A stretch of DNA of 64,000 nt, taken from Lycorma delicatula. Its lineage: Eukaryota; Arthropoda; Insecta; Hemiptera; Fulgoridae. The notes beneath the pieces are model-generated. The model was given only the letters and a program-made list of their open reading frames with translations. It searched no databases and had not been told where the DNA came from. A program made the position numbers and the translations under genes. Positions within the stretch are counted from its first letter, which is position 1; each line of letters begins with the position of its first letter. The stretch is from positions 60,013,701 to 60,077,700 of the forward strand of contig NC_134463.1 of assembly GCF_047948215.1 (NCBI RefSeq), read 5' to 3'. Positions 23,946 through 37,180 of the stretch are shown one piece after another.

Positions 23946-26900
23946 TTTCTCAATAAAACTCTTTTTCAAAATAATCATATTTATGACACATTTTAAAGAA
24001 AAGTAGTACAGCATTGTTTTCCGGTTACATGTTGTAAGTGTGGGAGAGGGGGGGTGAAAATGAATACATTATAATACTCTTTTCATTTTTTTTTTTTTTA
24101 AAGTAAATTTTGTGAAAATCAAATCATATTTTGTTTAATAACATCTTCAGCCATCAATTATAGAAATTTGTTGTAGTCCATCAAATATTTTGTCTTTTTT
24201 ATTAAATAAAAATGAAAACACAATTAAAATGCAAAAGTACATATAATTAAAATGAATAACTATCCTTCAATACCGCAAAAATATCTTAAAATACAAAAAA
24301 AAAGAGATTATAATTTTAACTGGTACTACTCTCACTGACTTGCTGTGTAGATTGAATCAGATCTCTTAGAATTGCAAGATATTATGCTACCTAATAATTA
24401 TTACCTCGTAATTATAATATTATATTATTAAGATTATTATAGAATATAAGGTAATTATGCTTAGATTTGATCTAAGCAGATTGAAAATAAATGTTGCATA
24501 GACTTGTTTTGTATAAAACTGATTGTTCATGTTCAATGATATTAATTAAAAGAAAGGATTTGCTACCACAAATACAAAACTTAAACTTTCAGTTAAAAGA
24601 CTTAACGTTTACTGGTACCTACACAGGAATGAATTTTTTTATAACGTACAAGTACATGAAAATATTTTCACATTTTTTGGTTGTTATTCAATGTATTTTT
24701 TTAATACACTTTTATAATATTTTGTTTTGTAAATAAGTATATCTTAATTTTGTTCTGAAATATTAAACATGTCATACAAATATTTATATGAAAAATATTT
24801 TTTAGTTAACGTAAGAAATGGAATTAAAAATTACTAGAATAAAATGTATCACTGCAATCCTTTTAAAGTTATTTTTAACCAGTTCTTTTTTTTGTATATT
24901 CTATTCCAGTATGGAAATATTTACTTTACAGTGTATTTTAATCGTATTTTTCTTACACTTTTTTTTAGTTTATTCTAAAAATAGATTATTATGAAATTAT
25001 GTAAGTTGTTTATTAACCTTTAATTGGGTGGAGGTGTGTTTTCTTTAAGATATCAGCATGTTACATTTCTCCCTTCTGTTTCTTTTTTCAGTGACTTATC
25101 AAACCTGTTTCATTTTAAACAAAAATAATTTCAAGGAACATTTTCTTGTTTATTTAAGTTTATTAATTGTTCACCTTTATTTCTCTATAAATATCTCTTC
25201 CACAATTTTTTTTTTAAATTAAAATGTTATTTTCAAAAGAAAAAAAATAGTACCATTATTTAAATATGTATTTAACTTATCAAATTAGCTGTGTAATCCC
25301 ATTTATGAGGTTCAGTCAGTAAGTTATACAACATTAGTAATGTTGTCAGGCATCATTTTACAGCTGTATTAGGATCATTTGCATTACCAGTAACCATGTT
25401 GATTTAGTCAAAATCAGTACGAAGAATGGGTTAGACCAGCACAAATTTATTACAGCATGCATGAAAATTCTTTTCTATTGTTTTTATAATAGTTTGATCA
25501 GTTGTTATCTAGAATTATATCTTAATTTTTTTCTTTTCGCATATGTTAAAAAATTACTTTATGTTATGTTACTTCATGTTATGAGGTATTCTTTATGACA
25601 GTAGTCACCATATTAATAGCTAGCTAATTTTATACATTTTTATTGGTATCATTAATTTATGCCAAATAAGGCAGATTATAAATTTATTTCTAGTAGATTT
25701 TATTTAGTTTTGAATTATTTAACCACACTCAACAGTCCCCGCATTATAGAAATTTCCATTTTAAAGGAAGTGGCATTTTTTTAAACACAACAGCTTCAGT
25801 CATATTAATTTTATTTTCCAAGTTATTACTCACGCGAAACATTCCACTTGTGGAATCATTAAGTTGTGTGGATAAAAAAGTAATTGATTTTGAAATATGT
25901 AAAAGACTAAAAGACTAATAAAATGAGAAAATTTATTTTTTGGAGACATTAAAGGCCCAATTTTGGGTTGTAGGAAAACATATGCTTAGCAGTCAGTACT
26001 ATGATGGTGCACTTAAAATTAAGAAAAAATCCTATTAGAAAAAAGAAGTTATTGAACAATTTTTTCCTGCTTTAAACTTAAATCAAATAATACTTGAATA
26101 CTAAATTTTAAATTAAATTAATACTTGAATAAATTATCCCTCCCTTTGTTAAGTAGAGCTTTTTATAATGCATTGTTTCTCAGATATATTAATTTGTTGC
26201 TTTACATTATCCCTCTGTCAGTCTTATGACTGTTACACAAACGTAGTTCTCGAAGTTTAAAATATGCTTTTTAATATGCTTTCTAAGTCTAATTTGCTTT
26301 CTTTAAGAATAATGATGCTTATTGTACTGTACCTTTAGTGAACAGAGAGTCACTTATACTGCTGAACATCCTTTGTATTTAGGTGAGTTTGTCATACTAA
26401 TGCATATATTCAGGTGTATGAAGAAGTGTATGAAGAATATAATGAGAAACCACTTAATTCATAATTTTCCTCAGTAAGCCTGGCGTTCATTACTTAAAAG
26501 TGGCAATGCCAGTTTCTAGAGTAATGTATTTTATATCTCAGATTGCCTACAACCTTTTTGGTTGAGACTTACACACATTCACATAGACGTATATTTATGT
26601 ATGTCAGTGTCATGTGTGAACTGATATGGACATCGTTAGCCAGAATAAATGTCAATAGCAACCATTAAAACTGTATCCAACAGTATTTATCTTAAGTAAT
26701 CTTACTGAAACCAATCTATTAATACAATTTTGGTTGTAACAGTTTATCTTACTTCACACCCATCATTCAAGGACGCTACTCTGAGTTGTTGGAGGTGTTA
26801 TAGTTTTATCAGATAAGAAAATATAGTTTACCATGTTACCTAGGATATTTTATATTATCCTAGAATAAAGGATAATAAAAAATATATAATTTTTTTATCT

Positions 26901-28908
26901 TCATAATTCTTCATCTAGTGCTGTAGGATTTGTGATCTTAAGTCAAACTAATACCTTTTTTAAAGCCAGAATGTAAAAAATTTCAATCCAAATATTATAT
27001 CACTGATTTTTGAAATGTTTTCAAGCAACGTTTTCGATTTCTAAAATTACAATGTTTTGCTTAGCTATTTTTGAGCTTAAATAGTTTTTTTAAATTTCAC
27101 TATTTAGCATCATTTGAATTTCCCTTAGTGATTTAATTTATAATTTTTTTTAATTATTTTTTGTTTCTCTTTTTTACTGACTTTGCCTGTTCTGCTGATT
27201 CTTTGGCAGAATGGTAGCATTTCTGTTCTTCATCTAGAAGATTCTGCGTTTAAACCCAGATTAGACTTTTCTGTCGTTATTCAGTATAAAATTCATATGT
27301 CGTAAAGTGACTGCAATTTTGTCTAATCCTACTTTTGTCTCCTTGTTATTTAGAAAATAAATAAATATGTATTTTTAGTCATTTATATTTTATGGCATCG
27401 TTGTTATTATTATAGATATAATCTCCAATAAGTTTTTATTAAAATTACATCTTTTTCGTGTTGATTTTTTATTTCAAAATTTTAAAATTCACAGAAGTAT
27501 TTTATAAGTCAAGGTAGAGTAATAACATTATTTAAAAATGAAAGAATATGTTGTGTTGAAATTTATAAAGTAAAGGGTGTAATTACCAAAATTGAAGACT
27601 TTTTCTCACACAAATAATTATTACATAGTTAATTCACAGATAAAAAAAATCTCACCAGTGAAATTAGTTTTGTAATTGTTTGTAATAATTGATAATTAGT
27701 ACTTATGTATGAGTAAATTAATTTTGTTAGCATTGTAATATTTTTTAGTGGTTTTTTTTTTTTTTAATGTGTTTACCAGATTAAAATAGATTATTTATAA
27801 CAGTAATTGCTTATTACATTTTAATATAAATTATTATAGTTAATTAAATTAAAATTACATCCATAATAACATGTGTATTTTATTGATTTTTTATCTAATT
27901 AAAGTTTTAATTACTATTAATTGCCATTACAATGTTTTTTATTATGATTATCACATTGGTAGTTTGTTCTTTAACAGATTCTTTGTGTAAGCAATTTTTC
28001 TAATTAGTCTTTATAATTAATATCATCCTGCAGTTCCCCTTTTTTCTAAACAGGTTAAAATCTATATGACTCACTGTTTTGAGAGGATCCTTTTAAAACC
28101 CTGCTTTAGTTCCTTTCTCTATTAGTGTTACAAATGGCATTAATGTAGGTGATGAAGTCATAGTTTCATTTAGGTGAAAGTTAAATCTTTTTATACTTTT
28201 AATTTTTTATTCCATGTATTATCTATTTTTCATGTTATCACTCTTACATTAATTACATTATTATATCAATTTAAACTAGTATTCTACATATTTAAAAAAA
28301 AAGTTTTATTTAATTTTTATTTATATGATTTTGGTTGTATTATGTTCATTATCTTAACAAGGAAGATGAAGTGATTGGTGAAAAATTATTACTTACTACT
28401 AATTATTTTATTATCTGCATAAGTTAATTATTCATAATCAAATAAACCCCAGCACATGGACTTAAATTCTGTTACTTGTGGCAAAATTTTGGTTTTGCAG
28501 TTGGTACTAATTTTCTTATGTAATTACTATTCAGTTGTTCAATTAATTTTTTATCCACAAAAGTTTCTTTAAATTTTTTATCTGTTTTTGCATTTAAAGT
28601 ATAAAAAGATGCTGATACAATATTATATATACTGTTGTTATCTATAATAAATTATACATATGCATGAAATTTCTAATTCTCCATTATTGAAGCATTAACA
28701 CTTGCATAAGCTGAACATAAAATTTGAAAACACTGGAGGCTTTAAATATCCTTCATGATTGGATAGACCTAGTTAGTTGTATTTTAGAAAATAAATAATT
28801 TTTTTTTTATAGATTAGTAGAGAGATTTTTAAAATCAATCAAAAAGGCCTTCATTAGGCTGGCAACATCCTGAAAAAGTTTATGAAAAATTAAAAGTTAA
28901 TTTAAGTT
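23946..28908. other. AT-rich DNA, one SINE only
   Basis: Apart from the SINE-like copy at 27195-27320 I see nothing. I looked for missing PDSS1 5' exons (VHDDVID-type coding) here and found none. Open frames at 24491-24736 and 28174-28374 are low-complexity. Confidence 0.55.
27195..27320 (+). mobile_element. tRNA-derived SINE-like copy (family B, diverged)
   Basis: An A-box-like TTGGCAGAATGGTAGC, the spacer TTCTTCATCTAGAAGATTCTG and a B-box-like GCGTTTAAACCCAG follow the layout of the copy at 40290-40440. The tail is diverged. Confidence 0.5.
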
Positions 28909-29345
28909 TAAGTGTTATCAACCAAGATTACTTCATGAAAAGGATCTTGATAGAAAGATGGAATTTTGTGATGAATTTATTCATAATGGTGCAGATACTC
29001 ATTTCTTTAGCTTAGTTGTATGGTCTGAGAAGGAAGCATTCTTAAAACTGGATCGGTTAGTAAATCATCATAATAATTGTGTTAATTGGTCTGATAAATA
29101 TCTTTATGTAATTATGAAGAAGGGACTTCGTGCCTGGATTTCACGTTTGGTAAAAAAAAAAATTTTCACAAAAAAAAAATATTAACATATTATTTTTTCA
29201 ACAGAAGTGTTTTAGACAATTTATATCTTGAGATGTTATTTCTGAGCTATAAAACAACCCAGTATGACATCGGTTGCCTCTATGTTTGGCTACAATGTGG
29301 TGGGCCATCTGCTCACTATGTTCTTCAAGTTAAGATAACATCAAT
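28909..29345 (+). pseudogene. Mariner-like transposase fragment
   Basis: The frame gives YQPRLLHEKDLDRKMEFCDEFIHNG, then VVWSEKEAFLKLD, LVNHHNNCVNWSDK, and further on GGPSAHYVLQVK. These match the central catalytic part of insect mariner-like transposases (FCE-F, VWSDEA-FKL, VNRHN--YWS, QQDGAPPHYAL-VR). The first catalytic Asp is replaced by Glu in WSEKEA and the second by Gly in CGGPSAH. N- and C-termini are missing. It is inactive, and belongs to a different lineage from the relic at 40700-41870. Confidence 0.78.
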
Positions 29346-32300
29346 CAAACTTTCTTTTGAATAGATAGAATGTTAAGAAGCAATTGGATAAGCATTACAT
29401 TAATATGTAATGCTTATTGTGATTATTCATTCAAGGATTCATTTTCTCCAAATCTAAATGACTCTAACTATCTCAAGCTGTAATTGAAAATTCAGTCAAT
29501 TTTTTTAGTTTATTTGAAAAATAGGTGAAATTAAGTGGTTCACTGATGTTGTAAATGCATAAGGGCAGAAGGTCTACACAGAACACTTCCTCTGATTTCT
29601 AGTAAACATGTTGTAATGATAAAAAACATTTTTTTACTTAAATTTTATTTTATCTGTTTTCTTATTAGAAATTGTGGAAACTGAGTTTTAGTCCTTCCAT
29701 ACATTTTTTGTGTTATAGTAAATGTAAATTTGAAATATATTATAACAGTCTTTACAGTTATAAATGCCACAAATTATATAATTACTAAATTTTTTTTTTT
29801 AGGGAAAAAAATATATAACTAACTATTTAAATAAATTTTTCTTTATACACAAGTTGACATATTTAAAAAATTAAGATTTAATTTTAAATTAAATCTATCC
29901 AAACTTGACATCTTTGGATCATCTTGTAATAATCTTTTTTTAATGACACCAACATAGAATGTTCATTGTTATATTTAATCTTGTCACTATAGAATTAACA
30001 ACACTAATTTATTAACTGAAATTCAGCAGAATAATTTCATTATTTCTCAATATATATTTTTTTACATGATAAATATCTTTGATTCTGAAAAAATTAGATA
30101 CTCTCATCTTTTTAAATAATATAATATTTATTATTAATATTTTCAACTTATCATGCATCTAATTAAATATATTTTTTACTTGAAAAAATTGATAAAAATT
30201 GATAAAAGAAAGTTTACTTTATAATTGTTTAATACAATATTTTACCCTTGAGATTATGGGAGATTATATCCAGAATTCTACAATCCATGACTGAAAGTTT
30301 AATAATAACAATGCAAGATTTTTTTGATTTTTTTTTAACAATTCACAACAGGGATGTCTAAAACAAACTAATCATTTATTTTTGAACCTGAAAAAATTAA
30401 TAACTAAAGATTCCTTCCTCAAAAAATAATATTGTATCCTATGATTAAATTAACATGAGTATTATAGATTACTGTAAACAAATTCAGTTTTTGTAATTGA
30501 CATTATATATGTATTATAAATCTGCTTTATTAATTCTCTTGATTAATTAAACTTATCAATATGGGGTTCTATAATAGACTAATAACTAAAAGACTAATTC
30601 CCAAAATTGAATACAACTTTTTTTGATAAAACCTCATTGTTAATATTAACATTTAAAAAATGAATTTTTAATTGTAAACTACAAATAATTTGATTTCTTC
30701 ATATCTATTGAAAGGTCATTAGCAGAAAAACAGACAATAACGCTGTTGAGTGTAATAGATCTTTTGTCGTATAACAAAGAATCATTTTCTGTAATTGTTA
30801 AAAAAATTTGCATCATTTGCAAACAAAATAGTTTTGAACTGTTTATATTACATGCCGGGTCAACGACATGTAATATAGTAAAGATAAAAATTAGAAAGAA
30901 AGGATACTTATTAAAATTAGAAATGAAATTTCATAAAACTTTCTGAACTTATGCGTAGAATGCTCACATTATTTGATAATTTAATCTACTGGCAAAAATC
31001 TTATCTAACTGGTTTTTTTTCTTCGATTAATTTTTTTTTTCAATTACCATTCTCTCTGCCTCAGATGTGTTTTTGTCTGTTAATAATTATATTACATATC
31101 TTATGTATCCAAGTACTTTCATTATAATCTCGTAACTTTCTGTTGCATTCATATCTTTTAATCAAATCACATACTCAACCCTGAATAAACATAATATTTC
31201 TAAAATTTTTATTCTTTATTTACAGATATAAATATGATTAAAAAAAATTTAATATACCAAGACTTTTCATTTATAGCCTTTGCATGGATTGAAATGAATT
31301 AATTATATTAGAGTTTTGAGTTAATAAGTGATATTATAACTCCAAAAAGACTTGGATTTTATTTAATATTTGTTTCTATAAGCAAATAATTTATATTTTT
31401 CTTAAGTCCATTAGTTTTAGTGAAAATTCAAAAATAAGAAGAAAATTGGGTTGATTGTTTATTTAGTTCAGTTATGTTAATTTTAAGTAACATTCAAATT
31501 TTAAATATTCTGATATTTATCTGAGGTAAGCTAATTATTTAAATATTTTAAAAGGTATTCTAAAGAAATAAGGATCTTAGTAAATTTTGCACTACTGTTC
31601 TTGTTATTCTTTTACTTTGGTGGAGAATAAACTACTCCTGAATCATATATATATTTTTTCACAGACATCTATTTATTTTGTAAATTTGGTTGAGCAATTT
31701 TAGGTCTTTGGAGATGGAATTAAATAATCCATTTTCATGTCATTTTCAGCGTTCGTTTATAACCTTTTTAGTAACTTTGCCTACTTTAAGTGGCACTTAT
31801 TACAAAATCATTTGCTATTTTTTATTATTTAAATATGAATAATTTCTTTGTATAATGCAGTATATTTTTTTGTTTTTGGGTAATAAAATGATGATCAGAT
31901 CATAAAAAGCAGAAAACATGTGTTTTTCTGGCTTCCACCTGATAAAAGATTATTTATGAATTTTTTCATTAAAACAACCTGTAGTTACACAGATTATTAC
32001 AAACTAACTGTTAAATGTTGTGAAAATGTCAGCAAGCAGAGTACAAATGTAGATTTCATTTATTATTTTTTGTTCTGACCTATAGAATTAAATTACTATC
32101 ACTCTTTCAGGAGTAGCTATCCTCTCCACTCTGTCGTAGTATAAGCGAGTTTGTTAAATTAAATCATTATTGAACTTTGTCTAAAATAAATCATTCACTC
32201 AGTTTTTTTCTCTCTCTCTCACTTTTCCCTGTAATATCAATGGTTTATAATTATTTTAAATTATTATTGCACTTTTCAACAGCAGTATCCATTGTTAATT

Positions 32301-33862
32301 TTTTGAGAGCCTAACTTATCAATCATAGTTAAAACTTACTTTAACCTTTTGTTCTTCAATTATTATATTTATCTCAAATTTATAATAATTGTCTTGCTTT
32401 CTAGTTTTGAATAGTTTCAAAACTGTTTGGCATATTCATTGTTCACCAACGCTGTCTACATTTCCCCACCATATATTCAATTTAAACTTTGTTGTATGTA
32501 ATATCTATTTATCATTATTTATTATACTCTTTTACAAATTACACAGTACTGTAGATGTAGACCAGTTACGCCTGTGTGTGGATGTACAATGCCATATATA
32601 ATTAATAGATTGTTATACATTATAAAAATTGAAAATATCGTACATGCTAATTAACTATTTGTATACAATTTAGTCTTTTGAAACAGAACAAAAAAAAAGC
32701 ACAACTTAACTCATAAAAACATATGTAACTTATAAACCAAGAAATATTCAGCACTCCTTAAACCTTTTGGCAGGAGCAGAGAATTTTGTAGCTGCTAATA
32801 TTTAATTTAGGTTCAAGATTTATATTATTATATTTTAACTTTTAAACTTTATCTTGCTTCATGATGATTTCTATCAACATTTAAAAAAGTCATTTTGAAA
32901 TCTGATATTGAAATTTGATTTTGATACTACATCACTTCCAGTGAGGGCCTAACTGAATAGTTTATGTTCAGTTGGATACTTCCATATGATACACAGCTTG
33001 GTGTTGTTGTTAGGACCTCTTTGACTGGATTTATATAATTTAAAAAATGTATGTAAAATCATGGATAAATAATGTGTTGTTGCTTCCTTGGTAAAAATTC
33101 CCCCATAATGCTCTATAAGGATTGGACACGCATTGCATAGACAGGGCTGGCAATTGCAAAAAAAGTTTTTTACTAATGACTACATGAAATTAATGGATTA
33201 GTAAGTTTAGTTTTTAAAGATTACTGCAGAATTGTAATAAAGAGAAGTGTATGGTGAAGTTTGTATTGTATATTCAGATATAAAATCTAATGATAAAACT
33301 AGATTTAATGATATGTGTTGTTAAAATATTATTTCATTGGGATGTACCAGGACCTTTTGGGATTCACCTGTAACAAGCAGAATAAACCATCATTGAGGAA
33401 AATAAAAATGATTTGCAAAACTCTGCTGCCCACAAGGTCCTAAAAATTCTTACTGTAACTTATAATTTATACATATTTTTGTGATTAACTCATCAGTCTG
33501 CTATAAAATAAATTTAATTTTGAATGTTTTTGAGTGCATAGATATTCATCTGATAATTAAAATAATAAAAAATAAACCTGTTAAAAAGTAGACAAGTAAG
33601 TACTGCTTTGTGAACATAAAGAATTCATAGACCTTGACATTCATTAGTAAGAAATTTTTTTGTTAATAGCTATTACATGTAAATTATGTTCTCATTAAAT
33701 GATACTATTACACTTATGTTGACCCCGTTTTTAAAATTATATAATAAAATAATCTGTGATATTATTTAGCCTAATAACTTTAAACAGGTTATATATGTTT
33801 ATTGTTGGGAAATAAAATGTGTCTACATAGTTTAATTGAAGTTATTAATTTGTATATTGCAG
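29346..33862. other. AT-rich DNA upstream of the first visible PDSS1 exon
   Basis: This must be intron if PDSS1 is intact. No exon with the first aspartate-rich motif was recognised. Open frames at 30746-30946 and 32389-32601 have no recognisable domain. Confidence 0.55.
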
Positions 33863-33952
33863 GTTACAATGGCCGGTGATTATATTCTAGCTGTAGGAGC
33901 AATGATGATTGCCCGATTACGAAACGATGATGTTACATTAGTCCTCAGTCAG
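33863..33952 (+). CDS. PDSS1: PDSS1 internal exon (first one visible)
   Basis: The exon encodes 30 residues beginning VTMAGDYILAVGAMMIARL. It corresponds to the helix containing the AGD(Y/L)IL motif that follows the first substrate-binding region. The acceptor is TATTGCAG directly before 33863 and the donor is GTATTA at 33953. The phase is 0 at both ends. An 18-unit ATT repeat starts two bases inside the following intron. Confidence 0.93.
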
Positions 33953-34008
<56 letters not shown>

Positions 34009-37000
34009 TCTGAAATTCTATTATAAAATTACTAATTGAAAAAAAGTATAAAGTTATGTTTTATTATTTTTTTATTTATGAGTAGTTTGTAGAACTCTTA
34101 ATACTTTGTAGATGTTTTTGTTTTTATTTTGTTTGTTGTGATCCCAAATATGCTACACAATTATTTTAACAAGATGAAATGGTAAATAAAAAAAATTTGA
34201 CCTTTGCCTGACATTTTTTGAGGCAGTAAACCAGAGATGGTAATTGAACCTGAGACTACCTGACCTAGATGATTATTAATTCATCTTAGAAATAAATTTT
34301 GTCTGTCTTATAATATAAACTTAAAATATCTCTGAATAAATGACATCAGATAAATCTGACGTCATTTTTTTCTTGATTTTGGCCAGCTGAAAATGATCAG
34401 TTTTCATTTCATTTAGCCTTCTTTTTTACTCTTAATATTTTTCCACATTTTTTCATTGTTTTTCTCTTCTTTGTTGTATCTATATCACTCCTCTTTCATT
34501 GAGAGGGGAATTGCTGTCATTATAATTTGATATTAAATTTTTTTTCTCATATTGAATACTAATTGACATTTAGCCAAAAAAATCTCCAGGTTATTCCCCT
34601 TGTCCATTGTATTAACGAAACTGTGACTCTTTGAAATAGGAAACAAGAACCAGATTTCTCTTTGAGTATGAATTACCTTGTTATTAGTGTTAAAACATTA
34701 TTTTTTATAGAAAAGAATTATATTCTTCCTAAACAGTTATGTGCATGTTAGACCAACATTATAAATAACATAGTTTATATATAAAGAAAAAGTTATGATA
34801 AATTATTGAAATAGATTTGTAAACAGAAAACACTCAATAACCATTTATTTATAAATAAATAAAAATTTAAAACAAGATATGTATTTCAGTTATTAAACAC
34901 TAACCAGTATATAAAGGGAAATTAGTGAAATCAATTATTTTTGAAATAATTAACCATTTGTCTGATTTGATATTATTATTCTAATTTTTTTTCTACGCTG
35001 TGGTAATATTGTAATCTCAACTCATTTACAACAGTTTACATCCTCAATTATTTCTTTTATTCCAGTTTTAATATTATTCTATTATTTTTTTTTTTTACAA
35101 TCTACATGACCTTCCATCATCAAATTAAATTAACTAAATATTGATGTCTTAATTCATATTTTCATGTCATTTTCTTCTCTTTACAAATGTCTCTCCTTTG
35201 CTATTCATCTTATAATCTCTTCACTTTTAATTTCTTTTAGATATTCAGATCTATATTTGATTGAACAAATTTATTTTCTCCATGAAAATTTTCTTTGTTT
35301 CAAACTTTTGATTTCTCCATTACTTTGTCCATTGAAACTTTACTACCTAAATAACAAAATTCTCTTACTTTAACAAAAGTTAAACTTAATCTACTCATTT
35401 TTATATAAAGGTAAATTAATACTAACAAAAAAGAATATAAACAAGTAATAATAACAGTTATCTAATAACTAATAATTACCAAACTGACAAATATTATTTG
35501 AGCTAATATAACAGAGCTAATATAATATTTTAAAAAGTTTGCATGTTTCTAAAAATTATTCATCAGGTTATGTGATGTTATTAGTCATCGAATAAACTCA
35601 CTATTCAATATGCCAATAGATGAAGTGTGGGTCTCTTCAGCTCAGCATAATAGAGGTCGTCACAAGCTGATGTCTGTCACTTTGGTTCTATATGTTGTAT
35701 TATATGGGCACCTTTTAGTAGATGATATAATAACTGTTTGTTTTTTGGGGGATCAATTATGGTGGTTATGTGCCTATTAGACTGTCTGGAAAATTTTATT
35801 TTATCTGGGAGTTGCAAAAGAAACCATAGTAAAGGCCAAAGGTCTTCTCAGGTAAAGCTGACTCTTCTACTTCTACTAAAAAGTAAGTCTAGTATTATCT
35901 CATCATATCTTTTCTGTTTGTTATAAGAAAGTACTATTATTTAATTGAAATTGTATTTGTATATGTGTTAATAAGAATTAATGTTAGTTTTTTGTTGTTG
36001 AATATTTGTAATTTGATGACACTTTTTGTGAGTGTACCATTATCTTTCTTTAATTTTTTCTAGTGAGGAATATATAAAAAAATAGTTTTAGAAAAAAAAA
36101 AATTTTTGTCTACGAAACTTATTCATTCAGAACTGAAGAGAATGAAAGAACTAGAACAATTTAATATTTAATTTATCTTTGAAGAAATGAAATCTTATCA
36201 AATTATTTTTCAGAAGTTTTATGTTTTTTTGTTTTTGTTTTCATTTGGCCTCTTTTCATAGTAGATTCATAATCAAAAAGATGTATAATGCTTATAGAAA
36301 ACACTAAATTTTTTTTCTATTTTGAATGTTTTAATATTGTGAAAAATGTTTAATGATATCACAAAATATTGAACTGTACTTGTCAGCAACAACATTAAAT
36401 CAGTCCATTTTATTTAAACAGTTTTAATTTTTATTTTTAGATTATTACTGAACTGGTCCAAGGAGAATTTATGCAGCTTGGTTCAAAAGAAACAGAAAAC
36501 GAGAGGTTTGCACATTATTTGACGAAAACATATCGTAAAACTGCCAGTCTAATTGCTAATTCTTTAAAAGCCGTAAGTTACATAATTTTTTGTTCTAATT
36601 GTGTAATAATTTTAATCATAAGAAAGAGAAATAAATAAGTTCTTTTCATCTTGAATTTACTTGAATTTTACTTGAATTTTCCAGTAAAACGTTTTTTAAG
36701 TAGTAACTATTGGCCGTGATGGGTTGATATTTCAGGAAAAAATTAGTTAAATATTTAACTTTTTAGTTATAAACTTAGACCTTTTGCTTGATAATTTGTA
36801 TATCTTTCTGATAATTCATTTTGTCATTAGGAAATTTGAAGTTTTTTTTAGTAAATTGTATTAGATTATTAGTGCATCTTCAAACTGAGAAATCTGATTA
36901 TAGTTTTTGTCAGTTTGAATTTTAATATTTCTGCTTGATTTTACATCTTCAGAATGGAGTTTTATGAAATAACAGTTGTACAAATAAATTTCCATATCTT

Positions 37001-37144
37001 TATTAATTCTAAGGAATAATCTTATGCAACCTTTATGGATGACAATTATTAGAATTTAATAAACTTAGTTTAATCGTAGTGTTCTCAATAATGAACAAAG
37101 TTTTTTTTAAGTATTACAGCTGTTCAAACCCAGTAGTGATTGTT

Positions 37145-37180
<36 letters not shown>

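Noticed and set aside
33836..34039. Open frame with a long leucine run
   Set aside because: It is the PDSS1 exon 33863-33952 read through its splice donor into an ATT microsatellite; it is not a separate protein.
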